Shown piece by piece: positions 55,010-63,041 of a DNA stretch of 64,000 nucleotides (the first letter of the stretch is position 1; every line of letters begins with the position of its first letter). A model generated the notes under the pieces. It made no database searches and was not told the DNA's origin. It saw nothing but the letters and a program-made list of their open reading frames with translations. A program made the position numbers and the translations under genes. Origin of the DNA: Prevotellamassilia timonensis (lineage in GTDB: Bacteria; Bacteroidota; Bacteroidia; Bacteroidales; Bacteroidaceae); assembly GCF_900106785.1 (NCBI RefSeq), contig NZ_LT629845.1, positions 435,028 through 499,027 on the forward strand, given 5' to 3'.

Positions 55010-56005
55010 CTATTTGATGCTGCTGTTTCGGCGTCGGAGCGCTCCGAGCAATGCAGAGTTGTCTTGCGGTAGCCCGATTGTCAGACGCAAGCACCCCATT
55101 ACGGGGTGTACGGCAATGCCGTTTTTGAGTAGATCTTTGTAAATTGATGCGCTGTTAGAGAATTTTACAAGTAGAAAGTTGGCATCGGAGTGATAGATGT
55201 GTTCGCATTCGGGAATGTCCTTGAGTGCAATTTCCACCTTTGTGCGTTCGTCTATGATTTGCCTTGTCCACTTGTCTATGTCAAGTCTGTTCTTTATCAT
55301 TTCAAGCGCGGCATTGATTGTTATGGTGTTGATGGGGTGGGAGAGTGCAATCTTTGCTATGTTACAGATGATGTCGGGGTGCGCAATAATGGCTGATAGG
55401 TTCAGTCCGGCAAGGGCCCATGCGTGCGAAAAAGACCGTAGCACAACAAGGTTCTTATACTTGTTGAGCAAACCGATGACTGTGGCCTGAGGAACAAAAT
55501 CGATGTATGATTCGTCAACCACAACTATGCCATCGAATATTTGAACAATACTTTCTATTTCTCCTGCGTCAAGCAGGTTTCCTGTTGGTGAATTAGGCGA
55601 GCACAAAAATATCATTTGTGTCGTGTCGCTAATGGCATTGACGATGTCGTTTGCATCGAGTTCAAAATTTTCTGCGCGCAAGTTGGCTTCGCGGTATTCT
55701 ATGCGATTGATCTGTGCGCGCCTTTTGTAATAATGCCTTGTCGGTTCTGCGGCAATGATGCTGTCGCGGTTGGGTACGGTAAATGTACGAATGAGCAGGT
55801 CGCATGCCTCTTCGATTCCGTTACACATGAATATGCATCTTTCGGGTATATGCTCATGTTTGCCCCAGTTGGTCATTAAAGTTTGCAGAGCCTTGGTGCT
55901 GGGGTAGCGGTTGAGTGGCTTGTTGAACGGCGATTCGTTAGCGTCTAATTGCAGTTTGGCCTTTGCTCTTTCGCGCGGTTTCTTGATGTTATCGGGTAGT
56001 TGCAT
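55010..56005 (-). CDS. HisC-like aminotransferase homologue lacking the PLP lysine
   Basis: A 331-residue protein with clear histidinol-phosphate aminotransferase ancestry: LDANESPFN near the N-terminus, CSPNSPTGN, DESYIDFVP (Asp for the pyridine nitrogen) and a C-terminal CLRLTIG Arg motif. The PLP-binding segment, normally S-K-A-W-x-L-A-G-x-R-x-G, reads SFSHAWALAGLNLS: His194 replaces the Schiff-base Lys, and Asn202 replaces the Arg. The DNA reads TCG-CAC-GCA at this point. It could be a decayed enzyme or a protein with another role. No other his genes are nearby. The frame is otherwise intact. Confidence 0.8.
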   Translation of the reverse strand: MQLPDNIKKPRERAKAKLQLDANESPFNKPLNRYPSTKALQTLMTNWGKHEHIPERCIFMCNGIEEACDLLIRTFTVPNRDSIIAAEPTRHYYKRRAQINRIEYREANLRAENFELDANDIVNAISDTTQMIFLCSPNSPTGNLLDAGEIESIVQIFDGIVVVDESYIDFVPQATVIGLLNKYKNLVVLRSFSHAWALAGLNLSAIIAHPDIICNIAKIALSHPINTITINAALEMIKNRLDIDKWTRQIIDERTKVEIALKDIPECEHIYHSDANFLLVKFSNSASIYKDLLKNGIAVHPVMGCLRLTIGLPQDNSALLGALRRRNSSIK

Positions 56006-56034
56006 GGGGTGTACAAAAATAAATGGTGGACAAA

Positions 56035-56065
56035 AAGACCGCTAATCGTTGTGACTAGCGGTCTT
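56035..56065 (-). terminator. Terminator of the tRNA pair
   Basis: A perfect 10-bp stem, AAGACCGCTA with TAGCGGTCTT, followed on the minus strand by TTTTTG, 6 bp after the tRNA-Glu end. Confidence 0.85.
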
Positions 56066-56070
56066 CATTG

Positions 56071-56142
56071 TAGCGCCTACGGGAATCGAACCCGTATACC
56101 ATGCGTGAGAGGCATGTATCCTAACCATTAGATGAAAGCGCC
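56071..56142 (-). tRNA. tRNA-Glu (anticodon CTC)
   Basis: A 72-nt cloverleaf. The acceptor GGCGCTT pairs with AGGCGCT plus discriminator A, using two G-U pairs. The anticodon stem CATGC/GCATG encloses loop CTCTCAC, giving anticodon CTC; the T arm is ACGGG-TTCGATT-CCCGT. CCA is not encoded. It lies 6 bp downstream of tRNA-Ser, and the two share a terminator. Confidence 0.93.
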
Positions 56143-56148
56143 ATGGTG

Positions 56149-56237
56149 CGGAAGCTGGGGGATTCGAACCCCCGGTACGGTTAAACCCGTACGTCAGTTT
56201 AGCAAACTGGTGGTTTCAGCCACTCACCCAAACTTCC
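56149..56237 (-). tRNA. tRNA-Ser (anticodon GCT)
   Basis: An 89-nt class II tRNA. The acceptor GGAAGTT pairs with AGCTTCC plus discriminator G; loop TTGCTAA sets anticodon GCT. A long variable arm (GTACGGG...CCGTAC) and T arm GGGGG-TTCGAAT-CCCCC follow. CCA is not encoded. Confidence 0.93.
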
Positions 56238-56470
56238 TTTTTTGTTATTTGTTTTAGCGTTATCTCTCAAACGCGATGCAAAGGTACGACATTTTTTGAA
56301 ACTACCAAACTAAACCAAGAAAAAAATGCATTTTAAGCGTATTTTTTTCAGAAAGGTAGGAAAAACGTCAAATCAATGTGGTCATTTGTGCATTCCGATA
56401 AGGGTATTATTAGGGTGCAAGAGATTGGCTATTGTTAGACAACAATGGCTGATATGCACTGCAAAAGAAA

Positions 56471-56501
56471 GCCCGAAGCCTTATGTGTAAGGGCTTCGGG
56501 C
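56471..56501 (-). terminator. Terminator of galK
   Basis: A GC-rich 10-bp stem, GCCCGAAGCC with GGCTTCGGGC, extended by TTA/TAA, followed on the minus strand by TTTCTTTTG, 50 bp after the stop. Confidence 0.85.
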
Positions 56502-56550
56502 GGAAAATCTATAAGAGGACGCCAATAATAGGCTGCCTGATATGTTTTAA

Positions 56551-57711
56551 TTAGCAGAGCTTGCGTGATCCGTCACCGATTACAACATCGATAACGATAG
56601 GTTCTTTGCCAAATTTCTCCTTATATGCTTTCTTGGCAGTTTCGATAAAGTTTGCATAGAGGTCGTCGCTTACGAGGTTGATTGTGCAACCACCAAAGCC
56701 ACCACCCATGATGCGTGAACCTGTAACGCCGCAGCTATGAGCAACATCGTTCAAGAAGTCAAGTTCAGGGCATGAAACTTCATATTCCTTGCTCAGACCA
56801 TAGTGTGTCTCGTACATCTTCTTACCAACTTCTTCGTAGTCGCCTTCTTCAAGTGCTACGCAAACCTCGAGTACGCGGTATTTCTCGCCAATTACATATT
56901 TGGCACGGAGTGCGTCTTCTTCGCTAACTTCTGGGCGAACTTCGTCAAGCATGTCGTAGGTTGCGTCGCGCAGACTATCCACATTCGGCCAGTGCTTCTT
57001 CATGGCAGCTACCACGTTTTCGCAGCTCTTGCGGCGGTCGTTGTAGGCTGAAGATGCCAAATCGTGCTTAACCTGTGAGTTGAGCAATACAAGTTTGTAG
57101 CCCTTGGGGTCGAACGGGAAGTACTTGAACTCGAGTGAACGGCAGTCCAAACGCATCAAGCTGCCAGCCTTGCCAAATACTGAGGCGAACTGGTCCATGA
57201 TGCCGCAGTTGCAGCCGATGTAGTTGTGTTCTGTGGCCTGGCCTACCTTGGCAAGAGTGAACTTGTCAATTTTGTTATCGGCAAATAAGTCGTTGAGTGC
57301 AAAGGCATAAGTGCTTTCCAATGCAGCTGATGATGACATACCAGCGCCAAGGGGTACATCGCCAGCAAAGGCTGTGTTAAATCCTTCGACAGGTACACCG
57401 AGCTTCATCATTTCGCGGCAAACACCAAAGATAAAGCGGAAGTGTGTAGCTGAGGGGCCTTTCTCGTCGTCGAGACTAAATTCAACGTAGTCCTTCAAGT
57501 CGATTGAGTAGGCACGTACTTTACGTGTGCCATTGGGCTTGATTTCTGCAATAACGCCTTGAGTTACTGCACCAGGGAATACGAAGCCACCATTATAATC
57601 GGTGTGCTCACCAATCAGATTGATACGGCCTGGAGAGGCATATACAGAACCTGTTGTACCATCAAAGTGTTCAACGAAACGGCTTCTTACGTCATCTACT
57701 GTTAATTTCAT
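56551..57711 (-). CDS. galK: Galactokinase
   Basis: Phosphorylates galactose at C1 in the Leloir pathway. A 386-residue GHMP kinase with the galactokinase signature GRINLIGEHTDYNGG (about 28-42), the ATP-binding PLGAGMSSSAALE, the catalytic Asp in NCGIMDQFAS, and the C-terminal GSRIMGGGFGGCTI. It is the third gene of a minus-strand galactose cluster (galM, sugar MFS transporter, galK). A terminator-like hairpin lies between the transporter and this gene, so it may have readthrough or its own promoter. Confidence 0.97.
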   Translation of the reverse strand: MKLTVDDVRSRFVEHFDGTTGSVYASPGRINLIGEHTDYNGGFVFPGAVTQGVIAEIKPNGTRKVRAYSIDLKDYVEFSLDDEKGPSATHFRFIFGVCREMMKLGVPVEGFNTAFAGDVPLGAGMSSSAALESTYAFALNDLFADNKIDKFTLAKVGQATEHNYIGCNCGIMDQFASVFGKAGSLMRLDCRSLEFKYFPFDPKGYKLVLLNSQVKHDLASSAYNDRRKSCENVVAAMKKHWPNVDSLRDATYDMLDEVRPEVSEEDALRAKYVIGEKYRVLEVCVALEEGDYEEVGKKMYETHYGLSKEYEVSCPELDFLNDVAHSCGVTGSRIMGGGFGGCTINLVSDDLYANFIETAKKAYKEKFGKEPIVIDVVIGDGSRKLC

Positions 57712-57815
57712 GGGAGTAAAGAATTTTAGAGGGTAAAAGAATTGCCGGCAGAAGGTTTGCTCATTCTAAGTACTAATGATCAATTTGCACCTGTCTGTCT
57801 GTTTATAGAAAAGTG

Positions 57816-57858
57816 AAGTTGAAGAGTAAGGAACCGTGTCGTCCATACTCTTCAACTT
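57816..57858 (-). terminator. Hairpin between the sugar transporter and galK
   Basis: A perfect 13-bp stem, AAGTTGAAGAGTA with TACTCTTCAACTT, then CACTTTTCT on the minus strand, 15 bp after the transporter stop. Confidence 0.75.
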
Positions 57859-57872
57859 GTGATATAGCGAAT

Positions 57873-59147
57873 TTATTCTTCGCGCTTGCTTACACGACTG
57901 CCTACCAAAGCGTAGAAAAGGAGGTATGCAGCGCAGAATACAACAACCCAGTAGCTCTGAATATAACCTACAGTATCGGCAACAGAAGCCTGGATAAACA
58001 TCATTACAGCGCAACCGAATACCATAGTCATGAAGATACCAGAAGCGATGGCAGTGTATTTACCGAGGCCTTCAACTGCCATATTAAAGATACCACCCCA
58101 CATTACTGAGGTGCAAAGACCAACAAGCAAGAAAGCGAAGATACCTACGGGTACATCTTGCCATACAACAGTGAGGCTACCCCAGTCAACACCAGGGAAT
58201 GCTACGAGTACGTCAGTTGGAGCGTACATGCCGAAGAGTACGAGTGCGAGTGTGGCGACTGAAACAGTGGTAATCATTGTACGGCTGCTCACCTTGCCAC
58301 CGATAGAAGCACCTACGAAACGACCGATAAGCATCATAAACCAATATACGGCTACGAGCATACCAACTGTACCGGCAGGAATCTTCATTTCATTAGTCAA
58401 GTACTGCTGAACGAAGTTAGGCACACCAACTTCGATACCCATGTAAAGGAAGATAGCCAAAGCACCGAGAGCAAAGTGACGGTGGCTCATAGCACCCTTA
58501 ATCAAGCTAACTTCTACGGGAGCTTGTTCGGGTTCTTCAATCTTAGTCATGGCAATGATGATGAAAGCCAAGACGAAGATGCCAAGTGCGATCATGAGGG
58601 CAGGAGTAGCGTCAGAGATCTTAGCCTTTGTTGCATCGCTGATAAGGGCACCCATTAAGATGTAGCAGCAAACCGCAGCAGTAGAGTTGAATACGCCGCC
58701 TGTCTGAATTAATTGGTTACCAGCGTTACCACCACCACCTAGGATGTTGAGCATAGGGTTAACAACGCAGTTCAAGATACACATACAGAATCCTGCGATG
58801 AAAGCGCCAACGAGGTAAATGCCAAATACGAGACCTAAGTTTTCTTTAGGATTCTCAATCTGACCGCTATACCACTGAATAGCGATACCCAAGATACCGA
58901 TAGCCAAACCGATAAGGGCTGTCTTCTTGTAGCCAAACTTTGCGATAAGCATACCTGCGGGGATACCCATTACTAAGTAAGCTACGAAGTTGCCGTAGTT
59001 ACCAATCTGTGCCAATACGTTTGAGATTTCGCCTTGGTTCTTAATAATGGTTGCCATAGGTGTACAAAGGTTTGTCACGAAGGCAATCATGGCGAAGAGT
59101 GCAATCATGATGATGATGGCTCCCCATTGTTTCTTTTGATTACTCAT
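57873..59147 (-). CDS. Sugar MFS transporter (glucose/galactose, FucP/GluP type)
   Basis: A 424-residue, 12-helix major facilitator protein of the glucose/galactose:H+ symporter family. Features are ALFAMIAFVTNLCTP in helix 1, GNFVAYLVMGIPAGMLIAKFGYKKTALIG (split here, about 55-82), and the GGGGNAGNQLIQTGGVFNSTAAV segment between helices 4 and 5. Being between galM and galK points to galactose uptake, although glucose cannot be excluded. No signal peptide is needed. It is probably cotranscribed with galM. Confidence 0.93.
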   Translation of the reverse strand: MSNQKKQWGAIIIMIALFAMIAFVTNLCTPMATIIKNQGEISNVLAQIGNYGNFVAYLVMGIPAGMLIAKFGYKKTALIGLAIGILGIAIQWYSGQIENPKENLGLVFGIYLVGAFIAGFCMCILNCVVNPMLNILGGGGNAGNQLIQTGGVFNSTAAVCCYILMGALISDATKAKISDATPALMIALGIFVLAFIIIAMTKIEEPEQAPVEVSLIKGAMSHRHFALGALAIFLYMGIEVGVPNFVQQYLTNEMKIPAGTVGMLVAVYWFMMLIGRFVGASIGGKVSSRTMITTVSVATLALVLFGMYAPTDVLVAFPGVDWGSLTVVWQDVPVGIFAFLLVGLCTSVMWGGIFNMAVEGLGKYTAIASGIFMTMVFGCAVMMFIQASVADTVGYIQSYWVVVFCAAYLLFYALVGSRVSKREE

Positions 59148-59208
59148 TTTTGTTTGTGAGAAAGATAAATTAGATTATTAGATGAATTGATTTGTATTAT
59201 TCTTCAGT

Positions 59209-59255
59209 ATTAAAGTTTACGAACTTGCGCCTGACGCATGTCCGTAAACTTTAAT
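59209..59255 (-). terminator. Hairpin between galM and the sugar transporter
   Basis: A perfect 13-bp stem, ATTAAAGTTTACG with CGTAAACTTTAAT, 10 bp after the galM stop. It is followed by ACTGAAGAATAATAC on the minus strand, so T content is low; it may be an attenuating or mRNA-stabilising hairpin. Confidence 0.65.
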
Positions 59256-59264
59256 GATTTATGT

Positions 59265-60353
59265 TTAGTTTTCTACGCCAAACTTGTAGATGGTCTTTTG
59301 CGTGTAAACCTGTCCGGGCTTAAGCACCACGGGAGGGAAGTAGGCACGATTAGGACTATCGGGGAAGTGCTGTGCCTCGAAGCAAAGTGCAGAGTGCTTG
59401 CCGAAGGTAGCGCCATGCTGACCCTTGTAGCCATCAGCCCAGTTGTCTGAGTAGAACTGTACACCCGGTTCAGTGGTATAAACCTCCATAGAACGTCCGC
59501 TCTTAGGCTCTACGATTTTAGCTGCGAAAGTGAGTTCGCCCGGTTCGTGCTTGTTCAGTACAAAGCAGTGGTCGTAACCTGTGCCGTTCTTTATTTGTTT
59601 GTCGCTGAAATCTGTCAGATGATCCCCTACGCGGTGTGGTGTTGTAAAGTCGAAGGGGGTGCCTTTCACTTTAAGAATTTCGCCTGTCGGGATGCTGTTC
59701 TCGTCGATGGGCACATAAAAGTCGGCATTGATTTGGCAAATCACGTCCTCGCAAGTAGGAGTGGGGTTGCCAATGCCGGCGAGTGAGAAGAAACCATGGC
59801 TTGTCATATTGACAATTGTCTTCTTGTTTGTGGTACCTTTATAGTCAATCTTAAGCTCATTGTCTTCGGTGAGTGAGTACATTACAGTCATTGACAATTC
59901 GCCAGGGAAGCCCTCTTCGTAGTATGCTGACACATAGCGTAGCACAAGAGTGTGGTCATTTACCTGTTCTGCGTCCCAAACACGTGCATGAAATCCGGTG
60001 GGACCACCATGCAAGTGGTTAGGACCATTATTTACAGCAAGGCTATATTCTTTGCCATTGAGTGTGAACTTTCCGTGGCAGATACGATTGCCATAGCGTC
60101 CAACAAGTGTGCTAAGGAATGGTTCTGGAGAGTTGATGCAGTCGTCGATGTTATCGTGTCCTTGAATGACGTTGGCATAGTTGCCATTGCGGTCGGGCAC
60201 CATGATGGCCACGAGGGAACCTCCATAGTTTGTTACAGCTACTTCCATGCCGCTGGAATTGCGTAAGAAGTAGAGGTCTGTTTGTTTTCCTTGTATAACT
60301 TTCTGGAAATCTTCTTTTTTGAGTCCGCTAAGAGACTTTGCTGTATTTTCCAT
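59265..60353 (-). CDS. galM: Aldose 1-epimerase (galactose mutarotase)
   Basis: Interconverts alpha and beta galactose. A 362-residue beta-sandwich protein with NPFLSTLVGRYGNRI-like sequence (about 85-100), the catalytic His in NNGPNHLHGGPTGF, VNMTSHGFFSL with the second His, NGTGYDHCFVLN and the C-terminal catalytic Glu in ALCFEAQHFPDSPN. Family-standard length. First in the galM-transporter-galK run and diverging from the helicase gene. Confidence 0.95.
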   Translation of the reverse strand: MENTAKSLSGLKKEDFQKVIQGKQTDLYFLRNSSGMEVAVTNYGGSLVAIMVPDRNGNYANVIQGHDNIDDCINSPEPFLSTLVGRYGNRICHGKFTLNGKEYSLAVNNGPNHLHGGPTGFHARVWDAEQVNDHTLVLRYVSAYYEEGFPGELSMTVMYSLTEDNELKIDYKGTTNKKTIVNMTSHGFFSLAGIGNPTPTCEDVICQINADFYVPIDENSIPTGEILKVKGTPFDFTTPHRVGDHLTDFSDKQIKNGTGYDHCFVLNKHEPGELTFAAKIVEPKSGRSMEVYTTEPGVQFYSDNWADGYKGQHGATFGKHSALCFEAQHFPDSPNRAYFPPVVLKPGQVYTQKTIYKFGVEN

Positions 60354-60694
60354 GATAATGAACGATTATGTTGCTAAATGCGTTATTTACTTTGCAAATT
60401 TGTGGAAAAGATTTGGATTGCCCAAACTTTCGTAACGAAATTATTAAACATTCGTTTGTCTATAAGGGCGAGCGTTGCTATGTGCGGTGTGTAAATGTTT
60501 TGCTTATTTGTTTGTAAGTGTTTCAAATTCAAGAATTTGGACGGGGATAGGTTGTTGGTGCAGCGAGTGAGGCAATGTGTATTGTTTTGCCGTCCAAAGT
60601 CTGTGCGTTTATGGCATGATGTACGAAAATAACACTTATTCGTTTTGCACGACCTCTCCTTTTGTGCTAACTTTGTACGCAAATAAAAAGAATA
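60354..60694. other. Divergent intergenic region, galM and helicase
   Basis: No gene is supported in this 341-bp gap. The plus-strand promoter at 60644-60675 is well defined; I could not find a matching box for galM. Confidence 0.55.
60644..60675 (+). promoter_or_regulatory. Probable Bacteroidetes promoter of the helicase operon
   Basis: TTTG at 60644-60647, a 20-bp spacer and TAACTTTG at 60668-60675 fit the Bacteroidetes consensus exactly; the start codon follows 19 bp later. Confidence 0.78.
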
Positions 60695-62023
60695 ATGATA
60701 GACAAAGAACAAATACTTGCCAATTTAGGCTTTGATACTCTAACTTCCATGCAGCAGCGTATGGAGTGCGCTGGAAAAAGGACAGGGGGGGTCGTGTTGC
60801 TTTCGCCAACTGGTACGGGTAAAACCCTGGCTTACTTATTGCCCTTGGTTGAGAAAATAGATGTGCAGCTTGATGTGTTGCAGGCAGTCGTGATAGTGCC
60901 TACACGTGAATTGGCACAGCAAAGCGAAGACGTGTTCAGACAAATGAAAACCGGGGCACGTTGTTTAGCTCTTTATGGTGGACGACCTGCGATGGAGGAA
61001 CATCGTAAAATTAAAGAAATAAAGCCACAACTTGTCTTTGCAACACCCGGAAGATTGAATGACCATTTGGGTAAGGATAACCTGAATGTCTTCGGCGTGC
61101 GATCTCTTGTTATAGATGAGTTTGATAAATGTCTTGAGCTTGGATTCCAAGATGAAATGTCGTGCGTGTTAAAGTATTTCTCTAATGTAAGCAGTGCTTG
61201 GCTTATGTCGGCAACTGATGCAGAAGAAATACCGGCATTCATGGGCAAACTTTTTCCGAAGTATAGTAAAATAGACTTCTTGACGGAGAATGCCAGTTTG
61301 CAGGATCGTGTGGAGGTAAATGTGGTAAACTCGCCTCAAAAGGATAAGTTGGACACCTTGGCCAAATTGCTAACACACATTGCTGGTGCGCCAGCCATTG
61401 TGTTCGTATCGTACAGAGAGAGCGTAGAGCGCGTAGGGCTATGGCTGAGGCAGCAAGGGTTTGCTGTCGAAATGTATCATGGCGGAATGGAACAGGAATA
61501 TCGTGAAAGAGCATTATATAAGTTTCGTTGTGGGGCAGCTAACGTGATGGTAAGCACGGATTTGGCTGCTCGTGGATTGGATATTCCTGAGGTGCGAGTG
61601 GTTGTGCATTATCATTTGCCACAGAAGGCTGAGGATTATACGCATCGAAATGGACGTACGGCGCGTTGGCAGTCAGAGGGTTCAGTTTGTTTGTTACTTG
61701 GCCCGACAGAAACTTTGCCCGATTTTGTTACGGAATATAAGACACTTGATTTGAATGGTGTGTCTATGGTTCAGCCAGTAGCCCCGATATATGCAACGAT
61801 ATACATAGGGCGTGGCAAGCGCGATAAACTGAGTAAGGGCGATGTGTTGGGCTTTTTGTGCAAAAAGGGTGGCCTGCGTTCTGACGAAATTGGTCGTATA
61901 GATGTTGGGCCGCATTATGCTTATGCAGCAGTGCTTCGGTCAAAGTTGAGAGACATGCTCCGAAGAGTTGGCTGTGAGAAAATTAAAGGCATGAAAACGT
62001 TGGTAGAGGAGATGCGAAGGTAA
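60695..62023 (+). CDS. DEAD-box-type RNA helicase (DbpA-like C-terminus)
   Basis: A 442-residue superfamily 2 RNA helicase. Walker A is PTGTGKT (38-44), the PTRELA motif follows, motif II is DEFD instead of DEAD (SLVIDEFDKC), motif III is LMSAT, and motifs IV-VI include IVFVSYRES, STDLAARGLDIPEV and HRNGRTAR. The C-terminal 75 residues (YIGRGKRDKLSKGDVLGFL) resemble the RNA-binding domain of DbpA, which targets 23S rRNA, so a ribosome-assembly role is likely. A seven-G run at 60785-60791 lies just before Walker A. It is followed closely by a DMP19-family gene and smpB. Confidence 0.92.
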   Translation: MIDKEQILANLGFDTLTSMQQRMECAGKRTGGVVLLSPTGTGKTLAYLLPLVEKIDVQLDVLQAVVIVPTRELAQQSEDVFRQMKTGARCLALYGGRPAMEEHRKIKEIKPQLVFATPGRLNDHLGKDNLNVFGVRSLVIDEFDKCLELGFQDEMSCVLKYFSNVSSAWLMSATDAEEIPAFMGKLFPKYSKIDFLTENASLQDRVEVNVVNSPQKDKLDTLAKLLTHIAGAPAIVFVSYRESVERVGLWLRQQGFAVEMYHGGMEQEYRERALYKFRCGAANVMVSTDLAARGLDIPEVRVVVHYHLPQKAEDYTHRNGRTARWQSEGSVCLLLGPTETLPDFVTEYKTLDLNGVSMVQPVAPIYATIYIGRGKRDKLSKGDVLGFLCKKGGLRSDEIGRIDVGPHYAYAAVLRSKLRDMLRRVGCEKIKGMKTLVEEMRR

Positions 62024-62054
62024 ATCAATTCTTTAATAGATAAATACTAAATAT

Positions 62055-62555
62055 ATGAATATTAAGATAAAAGACTCTGTGTTGAAAGTTGCTGCTCGCG
62101 ATGGTGTTGATGCATTTCTTGATGCAGTGCTATCTGCTTTTAAGAGCCAGGTTGGTGAGGAACTAAATGCAGATAGTATGCAGGACCTCTCGGCTGATCA
62201 AATTACTTTGTGGGGATATTTGATACTTCGCGATGAATTGATGGACGGAGGTTTTGTACAACTGATATATAATGGTTATGGACCATTCTACTTTGATAAT
62301 CCCTTTGCCAAGGCCATGCGACTTTGGGGATTGCGTGAGTTCTCAAAATTGTTGTATAAGGCTAAGCAAGCCTATGATGCTCACAAAGAAGATTTGACTC
62401 GTGAACGAACAGACGAGGAATTTATGGCGATGTTTGAACAATATCCCATGTTTGACGACCTCGACGACGAATTTGTAGAGGCTGAGGAGGATATAACTGC
62501 AGCAGTGGCTCATTATGTGGACGAGCATATAAATGATTTTGTTGAAATAGAATAA
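62055..62555 (+). CDS. DMP19 (DUF4375) family protein
   Basis: A 166-residue, strongly acidic protein of the DMP19 family: LSADQITLWGYLILRDELMDGGFVQ-type core (about 48-72), LIYNGYGPFYFDNPFAKAMRLWG and a C-terminal acidic tail (DDLDDEFVEAEEDI). One member, Neisseria DMP19, is a DNA mimic that inhibits a transcription factor; most others are uncharacterised. Lying 31 bp after the helicase gene and 9 bp before smpB, it is probably cotranscribed with RNA-related genes. Confidence 0.85.
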   Translation: MNIKIKDSVLKVAARDGVDAFLDAVLSAFKSQVGEELNADSMQDLSADQITLWGYLILRDELMDGGFVQLIYNGYGPFYFDNPFAKAMRLWGLREFSKLLYKAKQAYDAHKEDLTRERTDEEFMAMFEQYPMFDDLDDEFVEAEEDITAAVAHYVDEHINDFVEIE

Positions 62556-62564
62556 TAAGAAAGT

Positions 62565-63041
62565 ATGGGCAAGAGTAAAATATTACCTACTTCGCGTATA
62601 AACATAAAGAATAAGCGCGCGGAACACGACTATTTGGTTATTGACAAATATACAGCAGGTATTGTGCTGACCGGTACCGAAATAAAGAGCATTCGTGCGG
62701 GAAAAGCCAGTTTGGTTGACACATTTTGTTATATAAATCGTGGTGAAATGTGGATGAAGAATGCTTACATAGCAGAATATGATTTTGGTTCGTACAACAA
62801 TCATTCAACGCGTCGTGACCGGAAACTTTTGCTAAATCGCAAGGAGATTAGATCTTTGCAAGATGATACGAAATCTCCTGGTTTTACAATAGTGCCATTG
62901 CGTATGTTTATCAATGAAAAAGGACTTGCAAAGGTTGTAATAGGTCTTTGTCGTGGTAAAAAAGAGTATGACAAGCGCAACACGTTGAAGGAGAAACAAG
63001 ACCGTCGTGAAATGGATCGTGCAATGAAAGTTAGACTATGA
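62565..63041 (+). CDS. smpB: SsrA-binding protein SmpB
   Basis: Binds tmRNA and delivers it to stalled ribosomes. A 158-residue oligonucleotide-binding-fold protein with [10 protein letters not shown] near the start, [16 protein letters not shown], the basic [13 protein letters not shown] segment and the C-terminal basic tail [12 protein letters not shown], which inserts into the mRNA channel. Its stop overlaps the next gene's start in ATGA. No tmRNA gene was seen in the window. Confidence 0.96.
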   Translation: MGKSKILPTSRINIKNKRAEHDYLVIDKYTAGIVLTGTEIKSIRAGKASLVDTFCYINRGEMWMKNAYIAEYDFGSYNNHSTRRDRKLLLNRKEIRSLQDDTKSPGFTIVPLRMFINEKGLAKVVIGLCRGKKEYDKRNTLKEKQDRREMDRAMKVRL

